A DNA stretch of 64,000 nt from Chloroflexota bacterium (lineage in GTDB: Bacteria; Chloroflexota; Anaerolineae; Anaerolineales; Villigracilaceae), in contig QMIW01000034.1 in the NCBI GenBank assembly GCA_024434165.1, forward strand, positions 1 to 64,000, written 5' to 3'. Every line of letters starts with the position of its first letter. The first letter of the stretch is position 1. The position numbers and the translations under genes were made by a program. The notes under the pieces were generated by a model that was not told the origin of the DNA, made no database searches, and worked only from the letters and a program-made list of their open reading frames with translations. Of this stretch, positions 49,777 through 58,458 are shown in pieces.

Positions 49777-50304
49777 TTATTTCGTTTGATTTCTCAACAA
49801 CAAGCCGTTTCCGAAGATCCAGAAAACGGAAACGATGGCAAGGGCGACGAAGAGAGTAGACAATTCAACGGGGTAGGTTGGGAGATTGGCAAATTGGTAA
49901 TTGGGTAATTGGGAGTTGGATAGTGCATCCAGCCACGAAGCCCAGAGGGATTGGATTTCGAAAAACCAGGCGGTGAAGGATGGTGTTTCCACTTGAGGCA
50001 GCATGATGGAGAAGAATGGGATGGCAAGGATGAGCGCAGCCAGCGCGGCAGCAGCTTGCAGAGACGCTGTCAGCGTGAGCCAGCGCGGGAGTTGTGGAAC
50101 CAGTTTTCGGTCAGGGGTGAAGCGGGCGGCGAGGTTGGTGGATAAGGTCACTTCAGGCAGAGAGCCCAACTCCGTGAACAAGGCTTGGAGGGCAGAGAGT
50201 CTCGCCGCGCATTCGCCGCATGAGTCGAGATGCGTTTCGATCTCCGCGCGGTTCGCGGTTTCGTTGTCGAGGTATTCGTTGAGCTGTTCGTCAGTCAGGT
50301 GCAT
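49777..50304 (-). CDS. anti-sigma factor with zinc-finger (zf-HC2)
   Basis: A 175-residue membrane protein. The N-terminal H-x3-C-x2-C motif (HLDSCGECAARL) is the anti-sigma zinc site that binds the cognate ECF factor. Two transmembrane helices follow (AAAALAALILAIPFFSIML and TLFVALAIVSVFWIFG). Its start overlaps the sigma gene by 14 bases, the usual sign of a sigma/anti-sigma pair. Residues 127-142 (NSQLPNYQFANLPTYP) are encoded by a TTGGTAATTGG word repeat, in the stretch between the helices. Confidence 0.88.
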   Translation of the reverse strand: MHLTDEQLNEYLDNETANRAEIETHLDSCGECAARLSALQALFTELGSLPEVTLSTNLAARFTPDRKLVPQLPRWLTLTASLQAAAALAALILAIPFFSIMLPQVETPSFTAWFFEIQSLWASWLDALSNSQLPNYQFANLPTYPVELSTLFVALAIVSVFWIFGNGLLLRNQTK

Positions 50305-50836
50305 GGAGTTTCTCCGCGAGAAGTTTGCGCGCGCGGAAGAGATGGCTCTTCACGTCGCTGAGGGGGATGTTCAGTTCGTGTGCGATCTCGCCGTAGGATA
50401 GTTCTTGATAATGCCGCAGTTCGACGACGACGCGATAATGCGGCGGCAGGGACGCGAGCGCGCTGCGAATCTGCTCGCTTCTTTCTTTGACCTCGACCTG
50501 TTCGCTCGGACTTTGAGTTTTATCTTCGTCCCGTTCTTCGTCGAGCGCAACCGGACGGGTGAGATACCCATCCCTACTGATGTGGTTCAGGCACAAGTTG
50601 GCGGCAACGCGGCGAATCCACGGGGTGAATTCGCGTTCGAGGTCGAAGGTGTGCAGACGGTCGAACGCGCGGATGAAGGTCTCCTGGGCGAGATCTTCGG
50701 CATCGGCGCGGTTGTGCAGAATGCGGTAGCAGACGTTGAAGACGCCCGTTTGGTGGCGGGCGACGAGGCTGCCGTAGGCTTCAGTGTCGCCGCGACGGGC
50801 TCGCAGGATCAGGTCGCGGTCGGTGGGCGCATTCAT
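50291..50836 (-). CDS. ECF-type RNA polymerase sigma factor
   Basis: A 181-residue sigma-70 factor of the extracytoplasmic-function class. Region 2 has YRILHNRADAEDLAQETFI and FTPWIRRVAANLCLNHI; region 4 has ASLPPHYRVVVELRHYQELS and IAHELNIPLSDVKSHLFRAR. The ATG 50836 lies six bases after TACACT, so the transcript is likely leaderless. It overlaps the anti-sigma gene. Likely targets include its own operon, with the membrane proteins and the DUF1800/DUF1501 pair. Confidence 0.93.
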   Translation of the reverse strand: MNAPTDRDLILRARRGDTEAYGSLVARHQTGVFNVCYRILHNRADAEDLAQETFIRAFDRLHTFDLEREFTPWIRRVAANLCLNHISRDGYLTRPVALDEERDEDKTQSPSEQVEVKERSEQIRSALASLPPHYRVVVELRHYQELSYGEIAHELNIPLSDVKSHLFRARKLLAEKLHAPD

Positions 50837-50884
50837 GGCTAGAGTGTAATACAGACGGGGTGGGGGAAAAGTTGCAGGAGGAAG

Positions 50885-50928
50885 GAGATTGGAGATTAGA
50901 GACTGGAGATTGGAGGATTCACGAAAAA
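50885..50928. repeat. GGAGATTGGAGATTAGAG word repeat
   Basis: Four imperfect copies of GGAGATT/AGAGACT words in the divergent spacer between the sigma and methyltransferase genes. Confidence 0.5.
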
Positions 50929-50961
50929 AGAGATTTTGATATTTTGCTGTAAAATATCCAC

Positions 50962-52398
50962 ATGGCTACCGACCTGACTTTGGACATAAAATTTCAACCC
51001 TCCACTACAGATAGTCTTGAGGAGATTGAACGTCTGGACTCGGCGCTTGAAATTCATTTCAAGAACAGATTTCGTGTTCAACCCTCGCTTACCCGATCTT
51101 TAGTCAGTTTTCAAGCGAACAAGAATCGCCCAATTTATCGCTGGTACAAGTATAAAGAGGGGTTTTCTGCAAGTTTGGTTGAATACTTTCTTCAGAAATA
51201 CAGCATTACAAGCGGCAAGATACTTGATCCCTTTGCGGGCAGCGGGACCGCGCTCTTTACAGCCAGTGCAATGGGGCTGGATGCCGATGGAATCGAACTC
51301 TTGCCAATCGGTCAGCAAATCATTAACACAAAGCGCCTCCTTGAAAGCGAATTCTCATCTTCGGATTTCGGCGAATTGGAGAATTGGTCAAGATCGCCGG
51401 TCTGGCAAAGCGTTCAATCCCGCATTCCAATAAACGAATTGCGCATTACAGCGGGGGCATATCCAGAAGACACGAAAGAACAAATAGAAAAATATCTCGC
51501 TGCCATCCAGCAGGAAAATGAGCGCGTTCAAGCTGTTCTTTTCTTTGCATTGCTTTGTGTTCTGGAAATCATCAGTTACACCCGCAAAGATGGTCAATAC
51601 CTGCGCTGGGATTATCGCTCCGGGCGCAAACAAGGGAAAAAACAATTCGATAAAGGTGAAATTGCAGATTTTGAGAGGGCAATTTCGAGCAAAATCAACG
51701 AAATCCTGGAGGATTTACGACCAGTTACCCCAATTCAAAAAAAACTTTTTGACTCCAAAGCAGCCCAAGGCAAAATCCACCTTTTTAATGGCTCGAGTCT
51801 GGATGTAATGCCCGCTTTAGCCGAAGGGGAGTACGATGCAATCATTACTTCACCACCCTATTGCAATCGTTATGACTACACCAGAACCTATGCACTTGAA
51901 CTGGCTTTGCTGGGAACGGACGAAAAGGGATTAACCAATTTACGTCAGACCATGCTGAGTTGCACTGTCGAAAACCGCGCCAAAGACCTTCTGAAAATCA
52001 ATCCGAAATGGGCAGGAGCAATTGCCGCGGCGGACGAACAGGAACTCTTGCAGAAAATTTTACAGTATTTGGAGGCTCAAAAAACACAGGGGCTTTTGAA
52101 CAACAACGGCATTCCCCGTATGATACGCGGCTACTTCTATGAAATGGCATGCATCATTGCAGAATGCGCCAGAGTCTTGAAGCCCAATGCACCCTTGATC
52201 ATGGTGAACGACAATGTGCGATATGCAGGCGCAAGCATTTCGGTTGACATGATCCTTTCATCTCTTGCAGAAAAGCTTGGTTTTCGCGTGGAAAACATCC
52301 TTGTGCTTCCAAGCGGAAAGGGAAACAGCAGCCAGCAGATGGGAGAACACGGACGCGATGAATTACGCAAGTGTATTTATGTTTGGAGAAAAAATTGA
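50962..52398 (+). CDS. type II DNA methyltransferase (AvaI/BsoBI system partner)
   Basis: A 478-residue AdoMet-dependent amino-methyltransferase. The AdoMet-binding motif [14 protein letters not shown] (about residue 88) precedes the catalytic motif [18 protein letters not shown] (about residue 295). TSPPY is typical of N4-cytosine or N6-adenine enzymes. The start ATG follows TAAAAT by six bases. The gene is clearly more AT-rich than the neighbouring chromosome, and overlaps the next gene as TGATG. Its partner is an AvaI/BsoBI-like nuclease, so it should protect CYCGRG sites. This specificity is inferred from the partner. Confidence 0.88.
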   Translation: MATDLTLDIKFQPSTTDSLEEIERLDSALEIHFKNRFRVQPSLTRSLVSFQANKNRPIYRWYKYKEGFSASLVEYFLQKYSITSGKILDPFAGSGTALFTASAMGLDADGIELLPIGQQIINTKRLLESEFSSSDFGELENWSRSPVWQSVQSRIPINELRITAGAYPEDTKEQIEKYLAAIQQENERVQAVLFFALLCVLEIISYTRKDGQYLRWDYRSGRKQGKKQFDKGEIADFERAISSKINEILEDLRPVTPIQKKLFDSKAAQGKIHLFNGSSLDVMPALAEGEYDAIITSPPYCNRYDYTRTYALELALLGTDEKGLTNLRQTMLSCTVENRAKDLLKINPKWAGAIAAADEQELLQKILQYLEAQKTQGLLNNNGIPRMIRGYFYEMACIIAECARVLKPNAPLIMVNDNVRYAGASISVDMILSSLAEKLGFRVENILVLPSGKGNSSQQMGEHGRDELRKCIYVWRKN

Positions 52399-53345
52399 TG
52401 CCGCCGAAACTGTCTTTTCATCGCCACCTGCGTTCAAGCTCGGATTTGGAAACAACCTATGAAGCCACCCGGGCGGGGTTTGTTGCGCTTGCGCTGGAAA
52501 AGAGCCGCCGTGCAATCCCTTTTGTTGACGACGCCAGAACTTTACAGGAAGCAGCCTCACAAGCAGCCGCTCCCAACGAATTACTCGCAATAGGAGGAAT
52601 TGAAAACGGTTTATTAACGGCGGCGGGGCTTTCAGACAAAGCCATTAATCACTTGCAGCCGGAGGACAAAATACGAGCCGTCAACGAACTCATCAAAAAC
52701 TATTTGGAGCCTGCAGGCGCAAAATTTGTTGAAGAACTCGTTTTTCGTTTTCTATTAACGCGGGGTGATGCGCTTGGCGGTTCGATGAGAAACGTTGGCG
52801 GAGCAATGGCGCAGAGAAAATTAACCAGGGCTGTTCTCTCAACGCTCAGAATTGCCGGGATTTCATACTCTCTGCAAAAGGCTAAAAACAGCGAATGGTT
52901 TGAAAGTAACGACGAACATGATATTGACTTATCTTTGCGAGGGGTCGCCTGGAAAAACGGAAGAAAGAAACGCACACTGATCTACAACTTGACCGTTCCT
53001 CTGGTCAAGAATAATGTTGACCTGTGTCTATTCGACGCCGCTCCAGATGTCCTTGATGAGGCAGATCCAAAAAGGTATATTGCATTGGGGGAATTAAAAG
53101 GCGGTATTGACCCGGCAGGCGCGGACGAGCACTGGAAGACGGCAAAATCAGCACTTGATCGCATCCGCAAAGCGTTTGCGCGCATGAAGCACAATCCGCA
53201 TACGTTCTTCATTGGGGCGGCAATCGAGAAGAAGATGGCGGCTGAGATTTGGGATGAACTTCAACGGGGAATTTTAAGCAATGCCGCTAATCTCAATGAG
53301 GATAATCAGGTCGCTTCCTTATCGCGTTGGCTTTGCAATTTGTAA
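52398..53345 (+). CDS. AvaI/BsoBI family type II restriction endonuclease
   Basis: A 315-residue nuclease, close to BsoBI (323). The conserved central block includes [34 protein letters not shown] (acidic active-site residue) and [18 protein letters not shown], which combines the E-x-K metal site and the histidine known to be catalytic in BsoBI. The end matches the family ([19 protein letters not shown]). Family enzymes cut C^YCGRG. The ATG overlaps the methyltransferase stop (TGATG) so the pair is co-translated. Low GC suggests horizontal acquisition. Confidence 0.93.
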   Translation: MPPKLSFHRHLRSSSDLETTYEATRAGFVALALEKSRRAIPFVDDARTLQEAASQAAAPNELLAIGGIENGLLTAAGLSDKAINHLQPEDKIRAVNELIKNYLEPAGAKFVEELVFRFLLTRGDALGGSMRNVGGAMAQRKLTRAVLSTLRIAGISYSLQKAKNSEWFESNDEHDIDLSLRGVAWKNGRKKRTLIYNLTVPLVKNNVDLCLFDAAPDVLDEADPKRYIALGELKGGIDPAGADEHWKTAKSALDRIRKAFARMKHNPHTFFIGAAIEKKMAAEIWDELQRGILSNAANLNEDNQVASLSRWLCNL

Positions 53346-53366
53346 CCCACTTTCTACTTTTCATTT

Positions 53367-54419
53367 TCATTTCCCCCATCTTGGCTGCCAATCCGAAATG
53401 GGACTATTCGTCAGGCGAGTCAGCCCTGTGCCGTCGGGGTGGATGATGTAGAGTTCGTTGTTGCCGTCTCGGAAGGAGGTGAAGACGATCCAGTTGCCGT
53501 CGGGTGACCAGGAGGGACCAAGATTGTCGCCGCCATCGGTGAGACGAACCAAACCAGTGCCGTCCACGTTGATGACGAAGATATTGCGGTCGCCTTGCGG
53601 TCCGCGATAGAAGGCGAGTTTCGTGCCATCGGGTGACCAAGTGTTGCGTCCGCCCATGTTATTGAGGTCGGTGACCTGGCGGATGTTCGAGCCGTCTGCG
53701 TTCATGACGAAGAGTTGACGAGCGCCCGCGCGCGAGGAAGCAAACGAGATCATCGAGCCGTCAGGCGACCAGGAGGGGTCGATATCGTCTTTGTTGGTGA
53801 TGCGTTTGATGTCCGAGCCGTCGGGACGCATCTTCCAAAGCCCGTCGCCGTGTTTGGTGAAGACGATCCACTCGCCGTTGGGGGAAAGTTCGGGGGCGTA
53901 GAGCGCGCCGATTCCGTCCGTGAGTTTTTGCAGGTTGTTTCCGAAGATGTCAATCGAGTAGATTTCGTAATTGCCGCTTTCGCGCGAGGAGAAGAGGACC
54001 ATCTGCCCATCGGGTGAAACGGAGGGATAAAATGCCGTCGCTTTGAGATTGGTGAGCCGCATACGCCCGCTGCCGTCGGCGTTGAGCAGGCAGATCTGGT
54101 CAATTTGTTTGACGTAGCAGGTGAAGGCGATTTTGCCGGTGGGCGGCGGAGTGTCGTTGTAGGTCGGCTGCGGAGTTGGAATCAGTTCGATGGTGGGAAG
54201 CAGGCTAAGGGTAGGGGGAAGCGTTGCAAATTCGGTAGGGGAGAAAACAGTTTCGGCGGTGGGAGAGGCTGGGAGGGGCAGGCTCGTTTCGGGAGTCGGT
54301 GTTCCCACAGGTTCGTTGGCAACGACGAGGACGGCATAGCCGATGAGCAAACACAGAATGAGAAAGCCGAGCGCCAAACCAATAAGAAGAGTTGACTCAA
54401 TAAAAGTGGGTTTACGCAT
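53367..54419 (-). CDS. membrane-anchored TolB-like beta-propeller (PD40/WD40-like)
   Basis: A 350-residue protein. An N-terminal transmembrane helix (ALGFLILCLLIGYAVLVVA) is followed by a Thr/Pro-rich spacer and six or so propeller blades with the repeat core SPDGxxIxFxS: VSPDGQMVLFSSRESGNYEI, LSPNGEWIVFTKHGDG, WSPDGSMISFASSRAG, WSPDGTKLAFYRGPQG, WSPDGNWIVFTSFRDGNNEL. The domain should lie outside the membrane. PD40 proteins bind partners or peptidoglycan; here no Tol/Pal genes are near. The gene stands alone. Confidence 0.85.
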   Translation of the reverse strand: MRKPTFIESTLLIGLALGFLILCLLIGYAVLVVANEPVGTPTPETSLPLPASPTAETVFSPTEFATLPPTLSLLPTIELIPTPQPTYNDTPPPTGKIAFTCYVKQIDQICLLNADGSGRMRLTNLKATAFYPSVSPDGQMVLFSSRESGNYEIYSIDIFGNNLQKLTDGIGALYAPELSPNGEWIVFTKHGDGLWKMRPDGSDIKRITNKDDIDPSWSPDGSMISFASSRAGARQLFVMNADGSNIRQVTDLNNMGGRNTWSPDGTKLAFYRGPQGDRNIFVINVDGTGLVRLTDGGDNLGPSWSPDGNWIVFTSFRDGNNELYIIHPDGTGLTRLTNSPISDWQPRWGK

Positions 54420-54476
54420 ACAAGTTTGTAGGTCACGCTAAGTACCCAGCATGGGTATCAAACGTAACCTGCGTGG

Positions 54477-56555
54477 TTATTTCAAAATGATTCGATTCCA
54501 ATCCATGAGCGGTTTGAGATTTTCCAATGGAACTTTCCCTTCCGGCGCGTACCCGACGAACGAACGGTTGTAGTTGTCTTCCGTGCCATCGTCGAGGTTC
54601 CAGCGCAGGGTGTTGCGGAAGACGCCCAGGCAGGACGTGCCACGGAAGTCGTCGGGCAGGGAGGTTTCGAAGGTGTACACATACGTGCCGTCGGCGGTAT
54701 CCACCACTTCGATGACGGTGGCTTCGTGAATCCAACGCAGCCATTGGGTTTGCGTGACTTTCTTTTTCTCGGCGTCGAGCGTGGTGCGGGTACGGGTCAT
54801 GCCGCCGCCTTTGTATTCCCACGGCGCAGTCGGAGTCGGCGCGTTCTTCCCGGCTTTTGGCTGGGGGCGTTTGCCTATGAATTCGGCGGGGACCAGCCCG
54901 ACGCCGTTCGAGTCTTCGGTGGGCTTGGGGATTTGCCACTGGCTTGGTTCGCTGTTGACATAACGCAGCCAGAAGATGCTCGCGCCCTGTGTGTAGTGCT
55001 TTGCTTCGGTAGGCTTGATGAAGTATGTGCCGGGCGCTTTCTCGGCGGCGAGTTTGACGTAACGCGCGGCGTTATCGGTCAGCCCGCCGGGCGGCAGATG
55101 CCCGCGAATGTGCTGGATGTGTTCGGCGGTCTCGTTGCAGACGGCGCGTGTGACGATGATCTCCTGCGTACGCCCGTGTTCGGGCCGCCACATGCCGGTG
55201 TTGTCGCTCGCCCATTTGCTGAAGATGGGATACAGCGCCGTATCGGCAAAACGGATTTTATCTTCTTCGGGCGTGAACGTTTCCCAGCCTTCGGCGTTGA
55301 CGTGGTTGATTCTCAGCGGCGTGAGCATGACGATCCACTTCCATGCCCAGGCTGGGAGTTGGGATTTCATCGCCTCCAACTTGACCAGAGCCTGGTCGGT
55401 CGTCATCGTCATGAACTCGTACCGAGCCTCTTCTTCTACCAACGCGGCAAGACCGGCGCGTTTGGTCTTGGGTCCGTTGGCTTTGACGCTCTGCATGTGC
55501 AAGGCAACCTTGTCCTTCCATGCCTTTTCGGTCGCTTTAGCGAGACCGGGTTTATTCGCGGCGGTCCCTTCGTATTGGGCGATCTTTTCCTGGCATTTCG
55601 CCGCCACATCGGCGTCGCTGAGCGCGAGCTGTTCCTTTTGCAGGTCGGCGAGGCGCAGGCGCACGAGCAGGTCCTTCGGATCTGCCCACGAGCCGTGCGC
55701 CGACTTGTACCGCATCCCCGAAAAATGGACGATCATGTATTGCAGCCAGAGCGGGAAGCGCTTCGGCTCCTTTTCGAAGCGCGCGCGGATGTCTGCCAGC
55801 AGTTGATATTGGTCCTTGCCTTCGAGTGTTTTGGTATATTGCTCCACTTTCAGGCGCACGATATCTTTCACCGTCACGGGAATCTTCGGATCATAGTTGA
55901 CGAGGAATTCTTCTTCAGTGACCTTATAGTTGGGGTCGGCTTTACTGAGCTTGTACCACTCCAACTTGGGACCTTCGAGCTTGTTATAGGTCTCGTCAAA
56001 CTGACGCAGCTTTTCCATTTCCTCCAGCACCATCGGCAAAGCGGACTCGTTCTTGAGCTTGAATTCCGCTTCGACCTTCGGACGGTTCGGATGCTCGGGC
56101 AGCATCCCTTCGAGCTGGCGCTGCAAATAGCGGACGCGGTCGCGTAGGAAACCCAGCTGGGTCTTGAACGACTCGATGCGGCTCTGGATGAAGGTCCGCT
56201 CGCCGCGAATGTCCTTGGGCCAGGAGGCGATGAACAGGTCGTGATTTTTCTGGATGAGCGCCATGGCTTCCGGTTCGACGGGCTTGTATTTGACGAAGAA
56301 CCCGCTCACATCTTTGGTGAGGAAATAATTTTTGAACGTGGAATATTTCTTGAATTCGGCGGCGCGCGCATTATCCATCCCTTTTTCGTATTCCGCCACA
56401 TCCGCCGCAAGGGTGGAAATATCCTTGTTCCTGTATTCCGCCCAGAGATCCGCTTCCTTGTAAAAGACCAGAAAATCGCGCAGTTTTTGCAGGCGCATGG
56501 GATAGATGTCTTTGAGCAATTGCGGGTTTTGCCATTGGAAATTGTAAGCCGCCAT
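54477..56555 (-). CDS. uncharacterised 692-aa soluble protein
   Basis: The ATG at 56555 has a strong ribosome site (AAGAGGAGAG). The chain is highly charged with no signal peptide or membrane helix. The first half is helical and coiled-coil-prone (IQSRIESFKTQLGFLRDRVR, LQRQLEGMLPEHPNRPKVEA, MVLEEMEKLRQFDETYNKLE). The second half has aromatic-rich segments (FPLWLQYMIVHFSGMRYKSA, WAWKWIVMLTPLRINHVNAE) and an Arg/His-rich stretch (RAVCNETAEHIQHIRGHLPP), then a beta-rich C-terminus (TYVYTFETSLPDDFRGTS). I do not recognise a family. It follows a zinc-ribbon gene in the same direction across a perfect 24-base palindrome, so the two probably act together. Confidence 0.75.
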   Translation of the reverse strand: MAAYNFQWQNPQLLKDIYPMRLQKLRDFLVFYKEADLWAEYRNKDISTLAADVAEYEKGMDNARAAEFKKYSTFKNYFLTKDVSGFFVKYKPVEPEAMALIQKNHDLFIASWPKDIRGERTFIQSRIESFKTQLGFLRDRVRYLQRQLEGMLPEHPNRPKVEAEFKLKNESALPMVLEEMEKLRQFDETYNKLEGPKLEWYKLSKADPNYKVTEEEFLVNYDPKIPVTVKDIVRLKVEQYTKTLEGKDQYQLLADIRARFEKEPKRFPLWLQYMIVHFSGMRYKSAHGSWADPKDLLVRLRLADLQKEQLALSDADVAAKCQEKIAQYEGTAANKPGLAKATEKAWKDKVALHMQSVKANGPKTKRAGLAALVEEEARYEFMTMTTDQALVKLEAMKSQLPAWAWKWIVMLTPLRINHVNAEGWETFTPEEDKIRFADTALYPIFSKWASDNTGMWRPEHGRTQEIIVTRAVCNETAEHIQHIRGHLPPGGLTDNAARYVKLAAEKAPGTYFIKPTEAKHYTQGASIFWLRYVNSEPSQWQIPKPTEDSNGVGLVPAEFIGKRPQPKAGKNAPTPTAPWEYKGGGMTRTRTTLDAEKKKVTQTQWLRWIHEATVIEVVDTADGTYVYTFETSLPDDFRGTSCLGVFRNTLRWNLDDGTEDNYNRSFVGYAPEGKVPLENLKPLMDWNRIILK

Positions 56556-56580
56556 GATGTACTCTCCTCTTAATAAATCA

Positions 56581-56604
56581 CAAGGCAGGATGCATCCTGC
56601 CTTG
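56581..56604. other. perfect 24-base palindrome between the unknown pair
   Basis: CAAGGCAGGATG is followed immediately by its inverse CATCCTGCCTTG. It lies between the zinc-ribbon stop (56617) and the 692-residue gene start (56555). No T-run follows on the minus strand, so it is more likely a regulator site or RNA processing hairpin than a terminator. Confidence 0.6.
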
Positions 56605-56616
56605 TCTGGATATTTG

Positions 56617-57156
56617 TTATTCTTTCTTCTTGTTCGATGCGATACGCATGGCAACCTTTTGAACGAGGGTCGTTACGCCGCTGGCAGGGTTAATTAGGGT
56701 GTTGATGGCAACCTCGGCAACATCCGGCGCATACTCGACCACGTTATGGATGATGCCCTCGACGGCGGTTTCATCGCCGTCATCGGTTTGAGTTTCGAGG
56801 GCTTTGAGGTTTTCGATCAGTTTGGTCTTGGCATCCGAATCCGGCAGGGCGTTGATTTTGGCGTATAGATCCGCCAGTCCGGCGGCGCTCACTGCGGCGG
56901 CTACAGCCGCTTCTGCGGGTGGAGCTGCCTGGGCGGCGGCAGTTTCTACGGACACAGCCGCCGCCGGGGCGGGAACGGCATTAGAGGGGACAGCAGCGGG
57001 TTCCTGGGGCGCTGCCTGAGTTCCAGCCGCGTGTTCCTGCAAAATAGACTGGCGCGTCACCCCCTCTTCAAGGAATTCATTGCAAAAACGGCATTTCTTC
57101 GCGGTGGATTTGATCATTTCGCCGCAGAACGGACAAGGAATTTCGGTTGCAGTCAT
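56617..57156 (-). CDS. zinc-ribbon protein with Ala/Pro linker, partner of the 692-aa protein
   Basis: A 179-residue protein starting MTATEIPCPFCGEMIKSTAK; with CRFC further on it forms a CPFCG-x10-CRFC zinc ribbon of the kind that tethers to RNA or protein. An Ala/Pro/Val-rich low-complexity linker (about 45-95) leads to a helical C-terminal domain (LADLYAKINALPDSDAKTK, VEYAPDVAEVAINTLI). The ATG 57156 follows GGAG; the open frame upstream runs into a MITE and is not used. Family unknown. Confidence 0.72.
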   Translation of the reverse strand: MTATEIPCPFCGEMIKSTAKKCRFCNEFLEEGVTRQSILQEHAAGTQAAPQEPAAVPSNAVPAPAAAVSVETAAAQAAPPAEAAVAAAVSAAGLADLYAKINALPDSDAKTKLIENLKALETQTDDGDETAVEGIIHNVVEYAPDVAEVAINTLINPASGVTTLVQKVAMRIASNKKKE

Positions 57157-57171
57157 GCCATTCTCCAGAGT

Positions 57172-57245
57172 TAAGTAGTCGGTCATAAGTTTTTAGAAAA
57201 CAAATTCCTGCTCATGCCGCCGTCCTCGGCGGCGGGGACGCCGCC
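57172..57245 (+). mobile_element. MITE copy 3, truncated
   Basis: The first 74 bases match copies 1 and 2 from TAAGTAGTCGGTCATAAG through the GC-rich palindrome GACGCCGCC; the A/T-rich right arm is missing and replaced by TTGAGCAGGG. It lies just upstream of the zinc-ribbon gene and may contribute to its promoter. Confidence 0.8.
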
Positions 57246-57306
57246 TTGAGCAGGGTAAAAAGTGACTTTTGCAAGAAGTTTATTATACACCCGCGATTGA
57301 GGAACC

Positions 57307-57400
57307 TTAACTCACCTTACGCGGCAGGGGCGACCCAGACATGGTTTTGTCAAATGTCTAGGTCGCCCCTGCGACGAAATCGCGTAAAGTGAGACCTTAA
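57307..57400. repeat. 94-bp imperfect hairpin element
   Basis: TTAACTCACCTTACGCG, then GCAGGGGCGACCCAGACAT on the left, match the inverse of ATGTCTAGGTCGCCCCTGC, then CGCGTAAAGTGAGACCTTAA on the right, with one small internal gap. It is a probable non-autonomous repeat; not coding. Confidence 0.75.
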
Positions 57401-57404
57401 AAAG

Positions 57405-57437
57405 AAAAACCCCAATGACTACGGTCATTGGGGTTTC
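57405..57437 (-). terminator. terminator of phhA
   Basis: AAACCCCAATGAC pairs with GTCATTGGGGTTT around TACG. It is followed on the minus strand by T-rich bases. Confidence 0.88.
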
Positions 57438-57450
57438 CTGCACAATCGCT

Positions 57451-58458
57451 CTACGCCCGCATCGCGATCGGTTTCAGGTACGAATCGAGCAGGGCGTCCA
57501 TCTGCTCCAGCGACTCGCACACGAAGAGCATTGGGTTGAAGGCATACACCGTCTTGGGGATGCGCCCGATCGTTTCCACGTCGAACGGCGCAATGATCAC
57601 CTCGCCGCCGAACATGCCCTCCTGCCTGATGCCCAGTTTCTTGTACAAGCCCAGCACCACGTTCCAGCCTTCATCGGCGGAGGACATTTGTCCCTGGCGG
57701 TGCAGGTCGTTCACGCCGTCAATGATGCGGTGCAGGTCCGTTTTGTTGGCGAGGAAATGCTCGTTCAACTGCGGGAAGACCGGTTTGGTGTAATCAATCA
57801 CGTTGTCGCGCCCGAGGCGGTAGAACTCCATGATGGTGCGCGTCAGCTCCTTGCGCCCAGAGATGATCCCCGCGCCGAAGACCGTAAAGCGGTTGTTCTG
57901 CACCACCAGCCCGAACTCCGTGCTGTACCACGCCAGCCGCTTGATGACCTCCCTTTCGTCCTGCGTCGCCTTCATGTAGGCGGGCGCAAACTTGTCCTCG
58001 ATATCGGCGTAGAACTTTTGCGTGAGGAACGGCAGGTGACCGAAAATGTCGTGGAACATGTCGGGTTCGGGCGTGAATTCCATCTGGTCGCGCGTGCGCA
58101 GATAATCGGTGATCAGGAAAACGCGCTGGGCAAATTTTTTATACCAGTCGTCCGCAAGGGTGTAGCGCACCACCGTCCGCTCGATGGTCCAGCCCGTGCG
58201 CGGCGTAATGTGGTCAATCAGGTGCTTTACGGTTGGAATCCTCTTCGGGTCCAATTCCAGCAGCGCCATCCCCGTCTTCCATTCCTGGCAGATATGTTCC
58301 AGCAGGTAGGGCTGATGCACCCCGTTGAACAGGTCCGACCAAATGGCGTGCTGCTCCGCGGAAAATACGATCTCCTGGTTTTCGGCGGAATACTCCTGCG
58401 AGGGGTCAATATGTTGTTCGGCGATATCGCCTGTATAACTTGGAACGTTTTGGGTCAT
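57451..58458 (-). CDS. phhA: phenylalanine 4-monooxygenase
   Basis: Hydroxylates phenylalanine to tyrosine with oxygen and a reduced pterin. The 335-residue chain carries the iron site PDMFHDIFGHLP (two histidines) and the third ligand glutamate in WYSTEFGLV, and a pterin-binding VFGAGIISGR region. It is slightly longer than proteobacterial PhhA (about 262) because of N- and C-terminal extensions. A ribosome site (AAAGGTG) precedes ATG 58458, and a strong terminator follows. It is divergent from a pteridine-reductase/folate cluster, which could make its cofactor. Confidence 0.93.
   Translation of the reverse strand: MTQNVPSYTGDIAEQHIDPSQEYSAENQEIVFSAEQHAIWSDLFNGVHQPYLLEHICQEWKTGMALLELDPKRIPTVKHLIDHITPRTGWTIERTVVRYTLADDWYKKFAQRVFLITDYLRTRDQMEFTPEPDMFHDIFGHLPFLTQKFYADIEDKFAPAYMKATQDEREVIKRLAWYSTEFGLVVQNNRFTVFGAGIISGRKELTRTIMEFYRLGRDNVIDYTKPVFPQLNEHFLANKTDLHRIIDGVNDLHRQGQMSSADEGWNVVLGLYKKLGIRQEGMFGGEVIIAPFDVETIGRIPKTVYAFNPMLFVCESLEQMDALLDSYLKPIAMRA

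Noticed and set aside
54477-56555. Tyrosine-recombinase-like motifs (SGMRYKS, HIQHIRGHL) in the 692-aa protein
   Set aside because: The spacing and the surrounding residues do not fit the R-H-x-x-R...Y pattern; no catalytic tyrosine box was found.
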